From assembly GCA_024398515.1 (NCBI GenBank), contig JAKSIZ010000004.1:1-64000 (forward strand): a stretch of 64,000 nucleotides of DNA. The letters run 5' to 3'. Positions 28,552 to 37,307 of this stretch are shown in pieces. Every line of letters begins with the position of its first letter. Position 1 is the first letter of the stretch. The notes beneath the pieces are model-generated. The model was not told where the DNA came from, did not search any database, and was given only the letters and a program-made list of their open reading frames with translations. The DNA comes from Bacteroidaceae bacterium. GTDB taxonomy: Bacteria; Bacteroidota; Bacteroidia; Bacteroidales; Bacteroidaceae. The position numbers were made by a program, and so were the translations under genes.

Positions 28552-31368
28552 ATGAAAAGATTGTTTATCATGTTGCCAATGCTGCTGGTTGCAACATTGG
28601 TAATGGCACAAGGGTTCCAGATACCAGAGGTGCCAATGGATCCAGATGTTAAAAAGGGCAAGTTAGACAACGGACTTACCTATTATGTACGCAAGAATGC
28701 ATACCCTGAGAAGCGTGTAAACTTCTACATTGCACAGAGGGTAGGCTCAATTCAAGAGGATGAAGCACAGCGCGGACTGGCTCATTTCCTTGAACACATG
28801 TGCTTCAACGGCACGAAGAACTTCCCTGGCAACGGCGTCGTACGCTTTTGCGAAAGCCTCGGAGTGCAGTTCGGTTCCGACTTGAATGCCTACACTTCAA
28901 TCGACCAGACGGTTTATCGCATCTGCAATGTGCCTTCAACCCGCCAGTCGGCACTCGACTCTTGCCTGCTCATAATCCATGATTGGGCAAGCGCATTGCT
29001 GCTTGAAGGAACGGAAATAGACAAGGAACGTGGCGTAATCCACGAAGAATGGCGATTCCGCACCGATGCACAGAGCCGTATGCTTGAGCGCAATCTTGAG
29101 ACTCTCTACCCAGGAAGCAAGTACGGAAAGCGTTACCCTATCGGACTGATGAGCGTCATCGACAACTTCAAATACGATGAACTTCGTGCATACTACAAGA
29201 AGTGGTACCGCCCAGACAACCAGGCAGTGATAGTCGTAGGCGATATTGACGTGGATTATACAGTGAACAAAATCAAGGAAATGTTTGGCAACATACAGAT
29301 GCCAGAGAACCCTGCACCGGTCGTAAACGAACAAGTGCCCGACAATGCAGAGCCGATTATTGTCATCGATAAGGACAAGGAACAGCGTTACACCATTATT
29401 GAAGCAATGTTCAAGCACGATGCTACGCCAGAGGAACAGAACAATAAGGTGACTTATCTGCTTGAAGACTACATGAAGTTTGTGATAAACCACATGCTCA
29501 ATGCACGTCTCGAAGAGGCTGCACTCAATGCTGATTGCCCATACATCCAGGCAAGTGGCTCTGACGGACAGTTCATCTTTTCAAAGACAAAGGATGCTTT
29601 CAATCTCGCAGCACTTCCAAAGGACGGCAAGACAGCCGAGGCTCTGGCTGCCGTATATCGTGAAGCAATGCGTGCAGCAAAGTTCGGTTTCACCGCAACA
29701 GAGTATGCCCGTGCACAGGCAGAGTATCAGTCAATCATAGAAAAGCAGTTCACCAACCGCGAGAAACGCCATAACGACAATTGGGGCAACGACTGCCGCG
29801 ACAATTTCCTTGAGAACAATGCCATCCCTTCAATGGAATATCTCAACATGTTTGCACAGCAACAGGCATCACAACTCCCAGTAGATATTGCAAATATGAT
29901 GATTAAGGAAATTGTAAGTCAGACCGATTCTAACCTTGTTATCGTATGCTTCAACCAGGAGAAAGACGGTGTCGTATATCCTACAAAGGAAGAAATCCTT
30001 GCAGCCTTGCAGAAGGTTCGCGCCGAAGAACTCACTCCATACGTTGATAATGTGAAGAATGAACCGCTGATGACAGAGATGCCAAAGCCTGGAAAGATAA
30101 AGAAGGAAAGCAACTATAAGTTTGGGTTCAAGAAACTCGACCTCTCAAATGGTGCTACGGTATATCTGAAGAAGACCGACTATAAGGCTGACCAGGTAAT
30201 CCTCGAAGCAATGGCAAAGGGTGGAAAGCCTATGCTCAACGCAGCTGATTACTCAAACATGAAGCTTTTAGACGCAACAGCAAGCGTTAGTGGAGTTGGC
30301 AATTTCGACAATCAGGCATTGCAGAAAGCACTTGCAGGAAAGCAGGCTTCAGCAAGCATTTCACTCGCCAAGAACTTCGATGTAATAAACGGTAGCTCAA
30401 CTCCAAAGGACTTGGAGACAATGTTGCAGCTTATGTATCTCAACATTACCAATATGCAGAAGGACGAGAAAGCGTTTGCTAACCTGAAGGAAATGTATCG
30501 TACTGCACTCAAGAACAAGTCGCTCGACCCTAATTCAGTGTTCTCAGACTCTGTTCAGGCAACACTCTACGACCACAATCCACGCTTCGCAACTGTTGAC
30601 GTAGCCGATGTTGACAAGGTTAACTATGACCGTTCACTCGCAATCCTAAAGCAACATTTTGCAAATGCAGCAAACTTCAACTTCTTTATCGTGGGTAACT
30701 ACGACGAGGAAACTATACGTCCATTCATCTGCCAGTATATAGCTTCGCTCCCATCAAAGGGCAAGGCGAACGCAAGCTGGAAGGACGTTTCAACAATCGC
30801 AAAGGGCAACGTCGTGAACCGTTTCACAAAGAAGATGGAAACTCCTTCGGCAAATTGCTATATGTTCTGGATTAACAAGAAGGCTCCAGTGAACCTCGAA
30901 TCAATCATCATGGCAGATGCTGCCGGACAGGTACTCAGCATGGAATACATGCAGCAGATACGCGAGGATGCAAGTGCAGCATACGCAGCACAGGCAATGG
31001 GACGCGCAGCCATGGCTGGCAACGTGCCTATGACGCAACTCGTAGGCGTATGTCCGTTCAAGTATGAAAAGGAAGACAGCGTGATGCTTCTCATGCGTCA
31101 GGGTGCAGAGAACCTTGGCAAGACAATCGATGCCGACAAGCTTGCAAAGGTTAAGGAGTACATGCTCAAGAACCTTGAAGACAGTCAGAAGACCAATTCA
31201 TACTGGATTGCCGTGGCAGAGGACGACGTATTCTACAAACTCGACACAGACACCGACTACAAGCAGATAGTCGGCTCGTTGACTCCAGAGAAGGTTGCCG
31301 CCTACGTAAAGCGAGTAATGCTCTCAGGCGAAAGCCACATAGAAGTCATCATGATGCCGGAATTATAA
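28552..31368 (+). CDS. Exported M16 family (pitrilysin-like) zinc metalloprotease
   Basis: The 938-residue protein has a signal peptide cut near residue 20. The inverted zinc motif HxxEH is at H78-F-L-E81-H82 in RGLAHFLEHMCFNGTKNFPG, with the downstream glutamate region in ERGVIHEEWR. The chain contains four M16 half-domains: the active one, an inactive partner with YKKWYRPDNQAVIVVGD, and two more in the second half (ATVYLKKTDYKADQVILEA; NFFIVGNYDEETI). This is the fused, about 900-residue form common in Bacteroidetes, thought to degrade peptides in the periplasm. A strong terminator follows. Confidence 0.94.
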   Translation: MKRLFIMLPMLLVATLVMAQGFQIPEVPMDPDVKKGKLDNGLTYYVRKNAYPEKRVNFYIAQRVGSIQEDEAQRGLAHFLEHMCFNGTKNFPGNGVVRFCESLGVQFGSDLNAYTSIDQTVYRICNVPSTRQSALDSCLLIIHDWASALLLEGTEIDKERGVIHEEWRFRTDAQSRMLERNLETLYPGSKYGKRYPIGLMSVIDNFKYDELRAYYKKWYRPDNQAVIVVGDIDVDYTVNKIKEMFGNIQMPENPAPVVNEQVPDNAEPIIVIDKDKEQRYTIIEAMFKHDATPEEQNNKVTYLLEDYMKFVINHMLNARLEEAALNADCPYIQASGSDGQFIFSKTKDAFNLAALPKDGKTAEALAAVYREAMRAAKFGFTATEYARAQAEYQSIIEKQFTNREKRHNDNWGNDCRDNFLENNAIPSMEYLNMFAQQQASQLPVDIANMMIKEIVSQTDSNLVIVCFNQEKDGVVYPTKEEILAALQKVRAEELTPYVDNVKNEPLMTEMPKPGKIKKESNYKFGFKKLDLSNGATVYLKKTDYKADQVILEAMAKGGKPMLNAADYSNMKLLDATASVSGVGNFDNQALQKALAGKQASASISLAKNFDVINGSSTPKDLETMLQLMYLNITNMQKDEKAFANLKEMYRTALKNKSLDPNSVFSDSVQATLYDHNPRFATVDVADVDKVNYDRSLAILKQHFANAANFNFFIVGNYDEETIRPFICQYIASLPSKGKANASWKDVSTIAKGNVVNRFTKKMETPSANCYMFWINKKAPVNLESIIMADAAGQVLSMEYMQQIREDASAAYAAQAMGRAAMAGNVPMTQLVGVCPFKYEKEDSVMLLMRQGAENLGKTIDADKLAKVKEYMLKNLEDSQKTNSYWIAVAEDDVFYKLDTDTDYKQIVGSLTPEKVAAYVKRVMLSGESHIEVIMMPEL

Positions 31369-31373
31369 ATTTT

Positions 31374-31436
31374 TACGGTTGTACGGTTTTGGGATATAGG
31401 CAACCAACAACCGTATAACCGTAAAACCGTATAACC
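31374..31436. repeat. Octamer tandem repeats AACCGTAW in inverted orientation
   Basis: Three and a half units of AACCGTAT/AACCGTAA run in tandem at 31409-31436. Two inverted units (TACGGTTG, TACGGTTT) lie at 31374-31390, so the region can fold. A diverged array of the same 8-bp period, on the other strand, lies at 35848-35886. Both are within 30 to 40 bp of gene ends. Confidence 0.7.
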
Positions 31437-31446
31437 TTATATATAT

Positions 31447-31488
31447 AATAGGTGCGGTACATACCACTTGTACTGCACCTATTTTTTT
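31447..31488 (+). terminator. Rho-independent terminator of the M16 operon
   Basis: AATAGGTGC pairs with GCACCTATT, extended by GTACA/TGTAC across a mismatch, with a short loop and a T7 run at 31482-31488. Confidence 0.9.
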
Positions 31489-31562
31489 GTTTTTGCCAAG
31501 CACAAAACAAAAGCCAAACTGCATTTTTTTCCAAAATATTCGTTGTATTAAAATTTTATTCG

Positions 31563-31570
31563 TATCTTTG
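31563..31570 (+). promoter_or_regulatory. -7 promoter box for the leader RNA and caspase operon
   Basis: TATCTTTG on the plus strand, with a TTG about 18 bp upstream. Predicted start near 31577, giving a 5' leader of about 320 nt. Confidence 0.6.
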
Positions 31571-31576
31571 CAAAGT

Positions 31577-31860
31577 CGTTTGGACCTTTCTATATAGAAT
31601 GACAGCCAAATAGACTAAGAGAGCGTTTCTACTTTCATCGTTTATATCGAAATCGCCAAATTTCAAACAAACGGGATGATGATAGCCTTGACAACGCCCA
31701 AAGGATTGTAGTATCTGTTAGGCAAAATGCCTAATGTACTACATCTTGACGTGGGTATTGTTGTTTTCAAATCATTTCCGTTTTGGTGTTTGGCGATACC
31801 AGATATAAGATGAGTGAGAATAAGTCCCACGTTTTCTTATAGTATGTCAAGCTAATTAAA
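31577..31860 (+). ncRNA. Structured leader or independent RNA upstream of the caspase gene
   Basis: The stretch has no reading frame but much pairing. GTC-TTTGG near 31573-31582 can pair with CCAAA-GAC, enclosing a TTTCTATATAGAA hairpin. A very stable stem joins TGTAGTA (31707-31713) with TACTACA (31737-31743), and inside it TTAGGCA (31718-31724) with TGCCTAA (31728-31734) over a 3-nt loop. Next, CTTGA (31745-31749) and CGTGGG (31750-31755) find partners CCCACG (31826-31831) and TCAAG (31847-31851), closing a multibranch domain. I cannot name a known family. It could be a cis-regulator or an RNA that ends before the gene. The rest of 31369-31896 holds the octamer repeats and a terminator. Confidence 0.5.
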
Positions 31861-31896
31861 ACAAAATCATTTGGGGCGATGATTAACAAAAGGGGT

Positions 31897-33276
31897 ATGA
31901 AAATTAAAAAGATTTCTCTTATTGTCGCGTTGTTTTTCGCGTGTTCATCGTCACTGATGGCATTAAGTTTCACTTACAATTATCTTGGTATAGAATTCAA
32001 ATGTAAAGGTTACAATGATATTGCTACGATTACAAGTTTTAACAAAAATGCTGCTAAAGTTGTAATCCCAGCAGAAGTTACAAATCCAAAAAACAATAAA
32101 ACATACGCCGTTTCTACTGTCGATTTATACGACGAAGGTATTGTGTATAAAACCACGAGTGTGGCATTAGAAAAGGGTATAACGACAATATCCGATAATT
32201 GCTTCCAAAATTTCAAGGACCTTCAGCAAATCTATATACCATCATCAGTAGAAGTGATAGAGAAAAAGGCGTTTAATTCAAAGCGTTTACCGAAATTCAA
32301 TATGCCATCTTCAATTAGCGAAGACGATTTAAGTAAAGGCCTTGCTATCTATCCTAAAACCACAGAAGTAGAGTATGATCCGATGAAAGATATCGACTTG
32401 ACAGACTATATAGACAATCCTTCTCAAGTAGAAATAAATACTGATGTAGTTGTACATGATGATAAACCAATCGAAGCAAAACCAGGCACATCAGATATAG
32501 ACTTCAATATTCCACGTACTAATGAAAAAAGGGAAAATACTTTTTGTATTATCATCGCAAACGAGAACTATGTAAACAAAGATACGCCACAAGTAAAGTA
32601 TGCAGCACAGGATGGAAAAACTTTCTATGACTACTGCTTAAAAACACTTGGACTTCCGCGTGAAAATATAAAAATGCTAACCAATGCCACATATCTTAAA
32701 ATGAAGGACCAATTAAAATGGCTGGAAAAAATTGCAAACCTATATGGCAATGACGCCAATTTTATTGTCTATTATGCCGGACATGGTGTGCCTGACGAAA
32801 AAGGAAATTGCAAACTCGTACCGGTAGATGTGAGCATTAACGATGTTGAAAACGGATATAGCCTTAAAGAATTATACAATCTACTCGGCAAGATAACCAC
32901 CAAATCGGCACTTGTATTGGTCGATGCTTGCTTCAGCGGAAACGACCGAGGAGATACTTGGGCAATGAATGAAGAGCATCGTGGCATCACCCGCAAGTTA
33001 AAGCAAGAGAGCATTGGTGGCAATGTTGTTGTAATGACTGCTGCATCAAATACAGAGACAGCATTGGCTTACAATGAGAAAGCCCACGGGTTATTCTCAT
33101 ATTTCCTTATGAAAAAACTTCAGGAAACAAAAGGAAATGTGACTTATGGCGAATTGTTTGATTATATCAATAAAGAAGTCTTGCGTAAATCAACCGTCGC
33201 TATGGATAAGACTCAAACCCCATCAGTTTCTTATTCAAGCAAGATAGCATCAACATGGAAACAACTTAAATTTTAA
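31897..33276 (+). CDS. Exported LRR (BspA-type) and caspase-like (C14) cysteine protease
   Basis: I start at 31897 (MKIKKISLIVALFFACSSSLMA, a clear signal peptide); an in-frame ATG also lies at 31879. The 459-residue chain has an N-terminal BspA-type leucine-rich-repeat segment (VVIPAEV..AFNSKRLPKFNMPSS), an acidic linker, and a C-terminal caspase-like domain from about residue 210. The catalytic dyad is His296 in YYAGHG and Cys345 in DACFSG. Metacaspase/paracaspase-type enzymes cleave after Arg, Lys or Asp depending on subgroup; specificity is not readable here. It leads a three-gene cassette with a beta-barrel and a DUF4384-type gene. Confidence 0.9.
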   Translation: MKIKKISLIVALFFACSSSLMALSFTYNYLGIEFKCKGYNDIATITSFNKNAAKVVIPAEVTNPKNNKTYAVSTVDLYDEGIVYKTTSVALEKGITTISDNCFQNFKDLQQIYIPSSVEVIEKKAFNSKRLPKFNMPSSISEDDLSKGLAIYPKTTEVEYDPMKDIDLTDYIDNPSQVEINTDVVVHDDKPIEAKPGTSDIDFNIPRTNEKRENTFCIIIANENYVNKDTPQVKYAAQDGKTFYDYCLKTLGLPRENIKMLTNATYLKMKDQLKWLEKIANLYGNDANFIVYYAGHGVPDEKGNCKLVPVDVSINDVENGYSLKELYNLLGKITTKSALVLVDACFSGNDRGDTWAMNEEHRGITRKLKQESIGGNVVVMTAASNTETALAYNEKAHGLFSYFLMKKLQETKGNVTYGELFDYINKEVLRKSTVAMDKTQTPSVSYSSKIASTWKQLKF

Positions 33277-33296
33277 TTTTATAAACAACAAAACGT

Positions 33297-33836
33297 ATGA
33301 AAAAATTTTTTCTTTTTATTGTGATTGCACTTGCTGCAATTAGTGTAAATGCACAAAAGACAACGTATATCGCTAAAGTTGGTTTCGGCGTTGGTGGTGA
33401 TGAATTTGCTGGTGCAATTGCAAATTTTGGCTTTGAAGTAAACCTTCCTATCTCTGCTACCAATTGGACATTTTCTCCGTCTTTGCATGGAACATTGATT
33501 ACGGACAAAGATGGCTCTGACGGCCAATCGGCTGTTTACATGCCATTAGCTTTTGGCTATAAGGTAAGTTTGGGTAATAGATGGATATTCCGTCCTACAT
33601 TTGGTCCAATGGTTGGTTATGCCTTTGATGAGGGTAAGAGTGATGAATATCTTCAGGGTGGTTTTATAGTAGGTCCAGTATTAGGATTAAATTTTGAAAA
33701 CACACACTTCTCTGTCGGCTTCCAAGGTTTCTATTCTGTTACACAGTTAAAGAAGGAATCTTCTTTTTACTATGGTATGGAAACATATGACATTAATTAC
33801 ACTGGTGCATATCTAACATTAGGATATAAGTTCTAA
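33297..33836 (+). CDS. Small outer-membrane beta-barrel protein
   Basis: The 179-residue protein has a signal peptide (MKKFFLFIVIALAAISVNA) and then alternating aromatic strands (TYIAKVGFGVGG, NWTFSPSLHG, VSLGNRWIFRPTFGPMVGYAF) ending in GAYLTLGYKF, with a terminal aromatic residue as is usual for barrels folded by BamA. The size suits an 8-strand barrel of the OprF/PorT-like type. It lies 20 bp after the caspase gene and 3 bp before the next. It may anchor or serve as a channel for the products of its neighbours. Confidence 0.8.
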   Translation: MKKFFLFIVIALAAISVNAQKTTYIAKVGFGVGGDEFAGAIANFGFEVNLPISATNWTFSPSLHGTLITDKDGSDGQSAVYMPLAFGYKVSLGNRWIFRPTFGPMVGYAFDEGKSDEYLQGGFIVGPVLGLNFENTHFSVGFQGFYSVTQLKKESSFYYGMETYDINYTGAYLTLGYKF

Positions 33837-33839
33837 TTT

Positions 33840-34712
33840 ATGCGATTTGTAATATCCATATTATTTATGTTTCTGTCCGTTGCAGCGTTTGGGCAACGGA
33901 CAGAAAAAGTTCAAAAGACAATAGTATATTGCGCCGAGGGCTATCAATCCATTGATCAAGCAAAGCAACTTGCTGTTGAGCAAGCTAAAATTGCTGCAAT
34001 AGACTCGCTCTTTGGGGCAAATGTTGCAGGTAGAGCAACGAATGTCGTCAGTATTGGCAATGGGAAAGAGGTCAATGAGTTTGTTGAGATTAGCAATGTA
34101 GATGTACGCGGACGGTGGATAAAAGACCTTGATGCGCCAAAGTTCGGTAAGATATGGTATGAGAACAACCTCCTAAACATTACTGTGACAGTAAAGGGAA
34201 AGGTCAGGGAAATCGTATCTTCGCCGATTGAATGCAAGGTAAAAGTGATGTGCGACGGAACTGACGAGGACAATGTCCGCAATGATTTCAAGGACGGAAA
34301 CAACCTGTATCTCTCGTTTACATCGCCTGTAGATGGATACCTTGTTATTTATTACGTTGATGATAGCCTGAATGCGTTTCGTGTTCTTCCGTATTATGAC
34401 CAAAACATTGGAGCCTATAGTATTGAGGCAAATCGTGAATATATATTCTTTTCAGAAGAGAAAGCACCAGAAGAAGACAAACCTTTCGTAGAGGAGGGGT
34501 ATTCCCTCAACACCAACAAAGACATGGAGACGAATCAACTTTATGTCATTTTCTCACCCAATAAATTTACCAAGCCAATAGACAAAGTCATTGAAGAAAA
34601 ACGTCCACGCCAACTATCGTGGAAAGAGTTTCAATCATGGTTCAGCAAATGCTTGAACAATGATGAAGACATGATAGGCGAAAGACCTATATTGCTTCAT
34701 ATCACAAAATAA
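33840..34712 (+). CDS. DUF4384-type exported protein of the caspase cassette
   Basis: The 290-residue protein has a short signal peptide (cut after AAFG). The N-terminal half looks like an LPP20/FlgT-N type domain (IDQAKQLAVEQAKIAAIDSLFG, then NLLNITVTVKGKVREI). The C-terminal half fits DUF4384: LYLSFTSPVDGYLVIYYVDDSLNAFRVLPYYD, and NQLYVIFSPNKF. DUF4384 domains are known to occur with or beside caspase-like proteases in bacteria. It overlaps nothing and is 3 bp after the barrel gene, so the three are one operon. Confidence 0.82.
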   Translation: MRFVISILFMFLSVAAFGQRTEKVQKTIVYCAEGYQSIDQAKQLAVEQAKIAAIDSLFGANVAGRATNVVSIGNGKEVNEFVEISNVDVRGRWIKDLDAPKFGKIWYENNLLNITVTVKGKVREIVSSPIECKVKVMCDGTDEDNVRNDFKDGNNLYLSFTSPVDGYLVIYYVDDSLNAFRVLPYYDQNIGAYSIEANREYIFFSEEKAPEEDKPFVEEGYSLNTNKDMETNQLYVIFSPNKFTKPIDKVIEEKRPRQLSWKEFQSWFSKCLNNDEDMIGERPILLHITK

Positions 34713-34785
34713 GTCTTATAGCCCGCCCTTCTTCCCCTCAAGAAGGCACTGCGATTTACCCTCAACCGTTTGACTTTTCAAGGAC

Positions 34786-34884
34786 GACCCTTATACTCGC
34801 CTGAAAACTGCTACGGTTTTAACCTGAAAACTGCTACAGTTTTCGATTCAAAACTGTAGCAGTTTTTTTCTGAGTATAAAGGTC
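34786..34884. repeat. Triple 17-bp dyad array, AAACTG family, copy 2
   Basis: Dyads at 34804-34820, 34827-34843 and 34850-34866, again at a 23-bp period, with centres CTA, CTA and TAG. One arm has a single change (CGGTTTT). The array lies between inverted arms GACCCTTATACTC (34786-34798) and GAGTATAAAGGTC (34872-34884). The left arm also resembles the left flank of the AACATTG array at 12 kb (CCTTATACTCG in both). It sits between two convergent gene ends. Confidence 0.9.
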
Positions 34885-34969
34885 ATTCCATCATTGCCAA
34901 TCGCAAATGGCAAATAGAAAAGCCCATCAACGAGGGATGCTATCACCGAACAAACCAAACGACCAGTCG

Positions 34970-35836
34970 CTATTTCTTCTTTGTCGTAGTCTTTTTGGTC
35001 GTGGTCTTTTTGGCTGTGGTTGTTGCCTTTGGTGGGGTGTAATACTTCAAGGCTTCTGGCATAACCTTTTGAAGATCGGCTATTCGCTGCTCATCACTTG
35101 GGTGGTCGCTCAGATATGTTGCCTTGCTACTGCCTGTAGCCGACGACATCCTCTGCCAGAATGTTATGGCCTTCTGTGGGTCGTAGCCTGCCATTGCTGC
35201 AAAGATAAGCCCTATATGGTCGGCTTCACTCTCGTTGTCGCGACTATATTTCAGGTTTGCAAACGAGAAACCTACCTGTGCTGCCTGTGTTGCAATGGTA
35301 GAGAGATTGCCGCCTACAGCCTTGTCAACTACAGCTCCAAGGATTTGCGTGCCGTATTGTTGGCGCATCTTCTTCGACATCTGCTCTGCTGAATGCTTTG
35401 CTACGGCATGTGCAATCTCGTGTCCCAGCACGATAGCCAACGATGCTTCATCCTGCGTAACTGGCAACAAGCCCTCATAAACCACGATCTTTCCGCCTGG
35501 CATACAGAAGGCATTAACCTGATTGTCCTTTACGAGATTGAATTCCCATGCATAGTTTTGCACGTCGTTTGCACCACCATTTGCCTTGAGATAGGCTTCA
35601 ACAGCGGTTGCAAGTTTCTGTCCTACGCGCTTAACCAACGCTGTGTTAGTGGCATCGGTTGAAAGTTTAGCGCCTTTCAGGAACTCACTATACTGTTGTG
35701 TACTCAAACTAAGAACCTCCTGGTCGCTTACCAAGAGAGTGTGCTGACGTCCTGTAATGGGCACAGTTGACGTAGTGCCACAGGAAGAAAACATAATTGC
35801 AGCGGCTGCAATTAAAAGTAATAATGTCTGTTTCAT
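34970..35836 (-). CDS. M48 family metalloprotease lipoprotein (LoiP/YcaL-like)
   Basis: The 288-residue protein has a lipoprotein signal with Cys19 (FSSC). The zinc motif is HEIAH (H139, E140, H143) in IVLGHEIAHAVAKHSAEQM, with the third ligand in NESEADHIGLIFAAMAGYDP. PITGRQHTLLVSDQEVL is the family N-terminus. These enzymes degrade misfolded outer-membrane proteins. The C-terminus is a low-complexity tail of about 20 Thr and Lys residues (TTKK repeats), an odd, very basic extension that is likely to be a young repeat expansion. Confidence 0.93.
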   Translation of the reverse strand: MKQTLLLLIAAAAIMFSSCGTTSTVPITGRQHTLLVSDQEVLSLSTQQYSEFLKGAKLSTDATNTALVKRVGQKLATAVEAYLKANGGANDVQNYAWEFNLVKDNQVNAFCMPGGKIVVYEGLLPVTQDEASLAIVLGHEIAHAVAKHSAEQMSKKMRQQYGTQILGAVVDKAVGGNLSTIATQAAQVGFSFANLKYSRDNESEADHIGLIFAAMAGYDPQKAITFWQRMSSATGSSKATYLSDHPSDEQRIADLQKVMPEALKYYTPPKATTTAKKTTTKKTTTKKK

Positions 35837-35847
35837 TTACAATTAAC

Positions 35848-35886
35848 GGTTTTTAAGGTTATACAGTTTTGCAGTTTTACGGTTTA
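35848..35886 (-). repeat. Diverged octamer repeat array
   Basis: On the minus strand, AACCGTAA, AACTGCAA, AACTGTAT and AACCTTAA follow one another as 8-bp units. The consensus matches the tandem array at 31409-31436. It lies between the M48 start and the C1 protease end. Confidence 0.55.
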
Positions 35887-35889
35887 TCA

Positions 35890-35921
35890 CTCCCCCTTGG
35901 GGGAGCAAGGAGGGGGCTTTA
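35890..35921 (-). repeat. Stop-codon-linked C-rich element, copy 1
   Basis: Read on the minus strand the element begins with the TAA stop of the C1 protease gene, then AAGCCCCCTCCTTGC, then CTCCCCCAAGGGGGAG, a dyad with no loop. Related elements occur at 39174-39206 and 49604-49634. Confidence 0.75.
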
Positions 35922-37307
35922 ATCCTCGGCAAAGAGTGGATCCTCTGGTGCTACAAGGGTTGGCTTTTGCTTGTTTGCCTTTAATATCTTGGCAGGGACA
36001 TACTCATTTGGCACAACGAGACGGAACATATATTCGCGGAACCACTGTGCCGACATGATAAGACAACCTTTCTGTTCGCCCCATGTTGCGCCCCAGGAGT
36101 TCTCAACCTTCCATTTCAAAGGCTTGCCATCAGCGTCGAGGTCAACGGCTGTGAGCGTCATTGCGTGTGTCGAGCCGCTGTCGAAAGTCGAAATCCTCTC
36201 GGCTTTGTTCATTGGGAATGAGGTATTGAACAGCGATGCATAATCAAAGTTTTCCAAGTCAGCATAGCCACGAGTCTTGTCTAAAAGCTTGTTTACGTCG
36301 TAAGAACTATACAACTTATGCCCAGCTTTTAGCGCAGCAATCGCCATTTGCTCTATATCTTCCATCGGCAGATTGATGTAAACCCAGTTGTGTCCGTCGT
36401 AAGTGTGGCGGTCATATTCCACTTCGTATGTCTTGTAATACTCGCGTCGTGGGTCGTTCATTGCCATTATGAATGTGCCGTTGAGGCTTTTTCCAACTGT
36501 TTCCTTATAGAAACTCTGCGGAGTATAAGTCTTTTCGCTCAAAGGCTTGCCCTTTTTATTCTTGAAGGCGTATGTAAATTCCGTCGGAGGTTCACCTATC
36601 GTGAGTGAAAGCATGTGGTATATTTCGCCTAACATTTTCGTTTTTTCCTCGATTAAATCGGACTTTTTCTTACCATCGTTCACCATTTTGCGCAGCTTCA
36701 GACCAAACTCACGAAGCTTTGAACTGAGCAGTTGTCTCATGCGCGAGGTGCTTTCCGACGAGAAAGTTTCAGGCATCACGGCATGTGGAACCAACCCGTA
36801 TTTCTCGGTTAAATCGGCAATTCCGCAGAAAGTTCCACCGTCACCGATAGGCGATTTGAAGAAGAAACGCACCCTGACATCGTCCATTGGTTTGTCGGCA
36901 CAAGCGATAACACCCTCCATAAAGAGGTTCGACTTCTCCAAAAGGTCGTAAAAAGATAGGTATGCTTGTGAGTAATCAACAGTCAGAGTATCGCTCTTCA
37001 GTGCAAAATCTGAGCGCAAGACGTTCAATCCACTAAACATCCAACATCGTCCACTGCTCTTTTGGTTTGTTATCGACTGCTGTTTTGTCTCAACGCTGAA
37101 ATAGGTATCAAGCTCGTTTTGGTTCTTGTGGTTTACCGCAATTAAGTCGATTGAATTTGCCTGAATAGCGTTGCACAATGCTTTGTCGGCTGCTGTCATC
37201 TTCTGGCTTTGCCTGATTTGTTTCAGCATGGCATCGGTAATTTCGCCTTCAGCCCACGCCGAAGAAGTCAAAAATGCCATACCGATTACGAAAAATAGTT
37301 TCTTCAT
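35919..37307 (-). CDS. Exported C1-type aminopeptidase C / bleomycin hydrolase-like cysteine protease
   Basis: The 462-residue protein has a signal peptide (MKKLFFVIGMAFLTSSAWA), unlike the cytosolic PepC of Gram-positives. The papain-fold triad is Cys88 in KSSGRCWMFSGLN, His381 in GSTHAMTLTAV, and Asn403 in VENSWGATWG; YSQAYLSFYDLLEK and GDGGTFC are also family motifs. PepC enzymes trim N-terminal residues from peptides and usually form hexamers with a C-terminal tail in the active site. Its start overlaps the dsbD stop by 4 bp (ATGA), so expression is tied to thiol-reducing capacity outside the cytoplasm. Confidence 0.94.
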   Translation of the reverse strand: MKKLFFVIGMAFLTSSAWAEGEITDAMLKQIRQSQKMTAADKALCNAIQANSIDLIAVNHKNQNELDTYFSVETKQQSITNQKSSGRCWMFSGLNVLRSDFALKSDTLTVDYSQAYLSFYDLLEKSNLFMEGVIACADKPMDDVRVRFFFKSPIGDGGTFCGIADLTEKYGLVPHAVMPETFSSESTSRMRQLLSSKLREFGLKLRKMVNDGKKKSDLIEEKTKMLGEIYHMLSLTIGEPPTEFTYAFKNKKGKPLSEKTYTPQSFYKETVGKSLNGTFIMAMNDPRREYYKTYEVEYDRHTYDGHNWVYINLPMEDIEQMAIAALKAGHKLYSSYDVNKLLDKTRGYADLENFDYASLFNTSFPMNKAERISTFDSGSTHAMTLTAVDLDADGKPLKWKVENSWGATWGEQKGCLIMSAQWFREYMFRLVVPNEYVPAKILKANKQKPTLVAPEDPLFAED

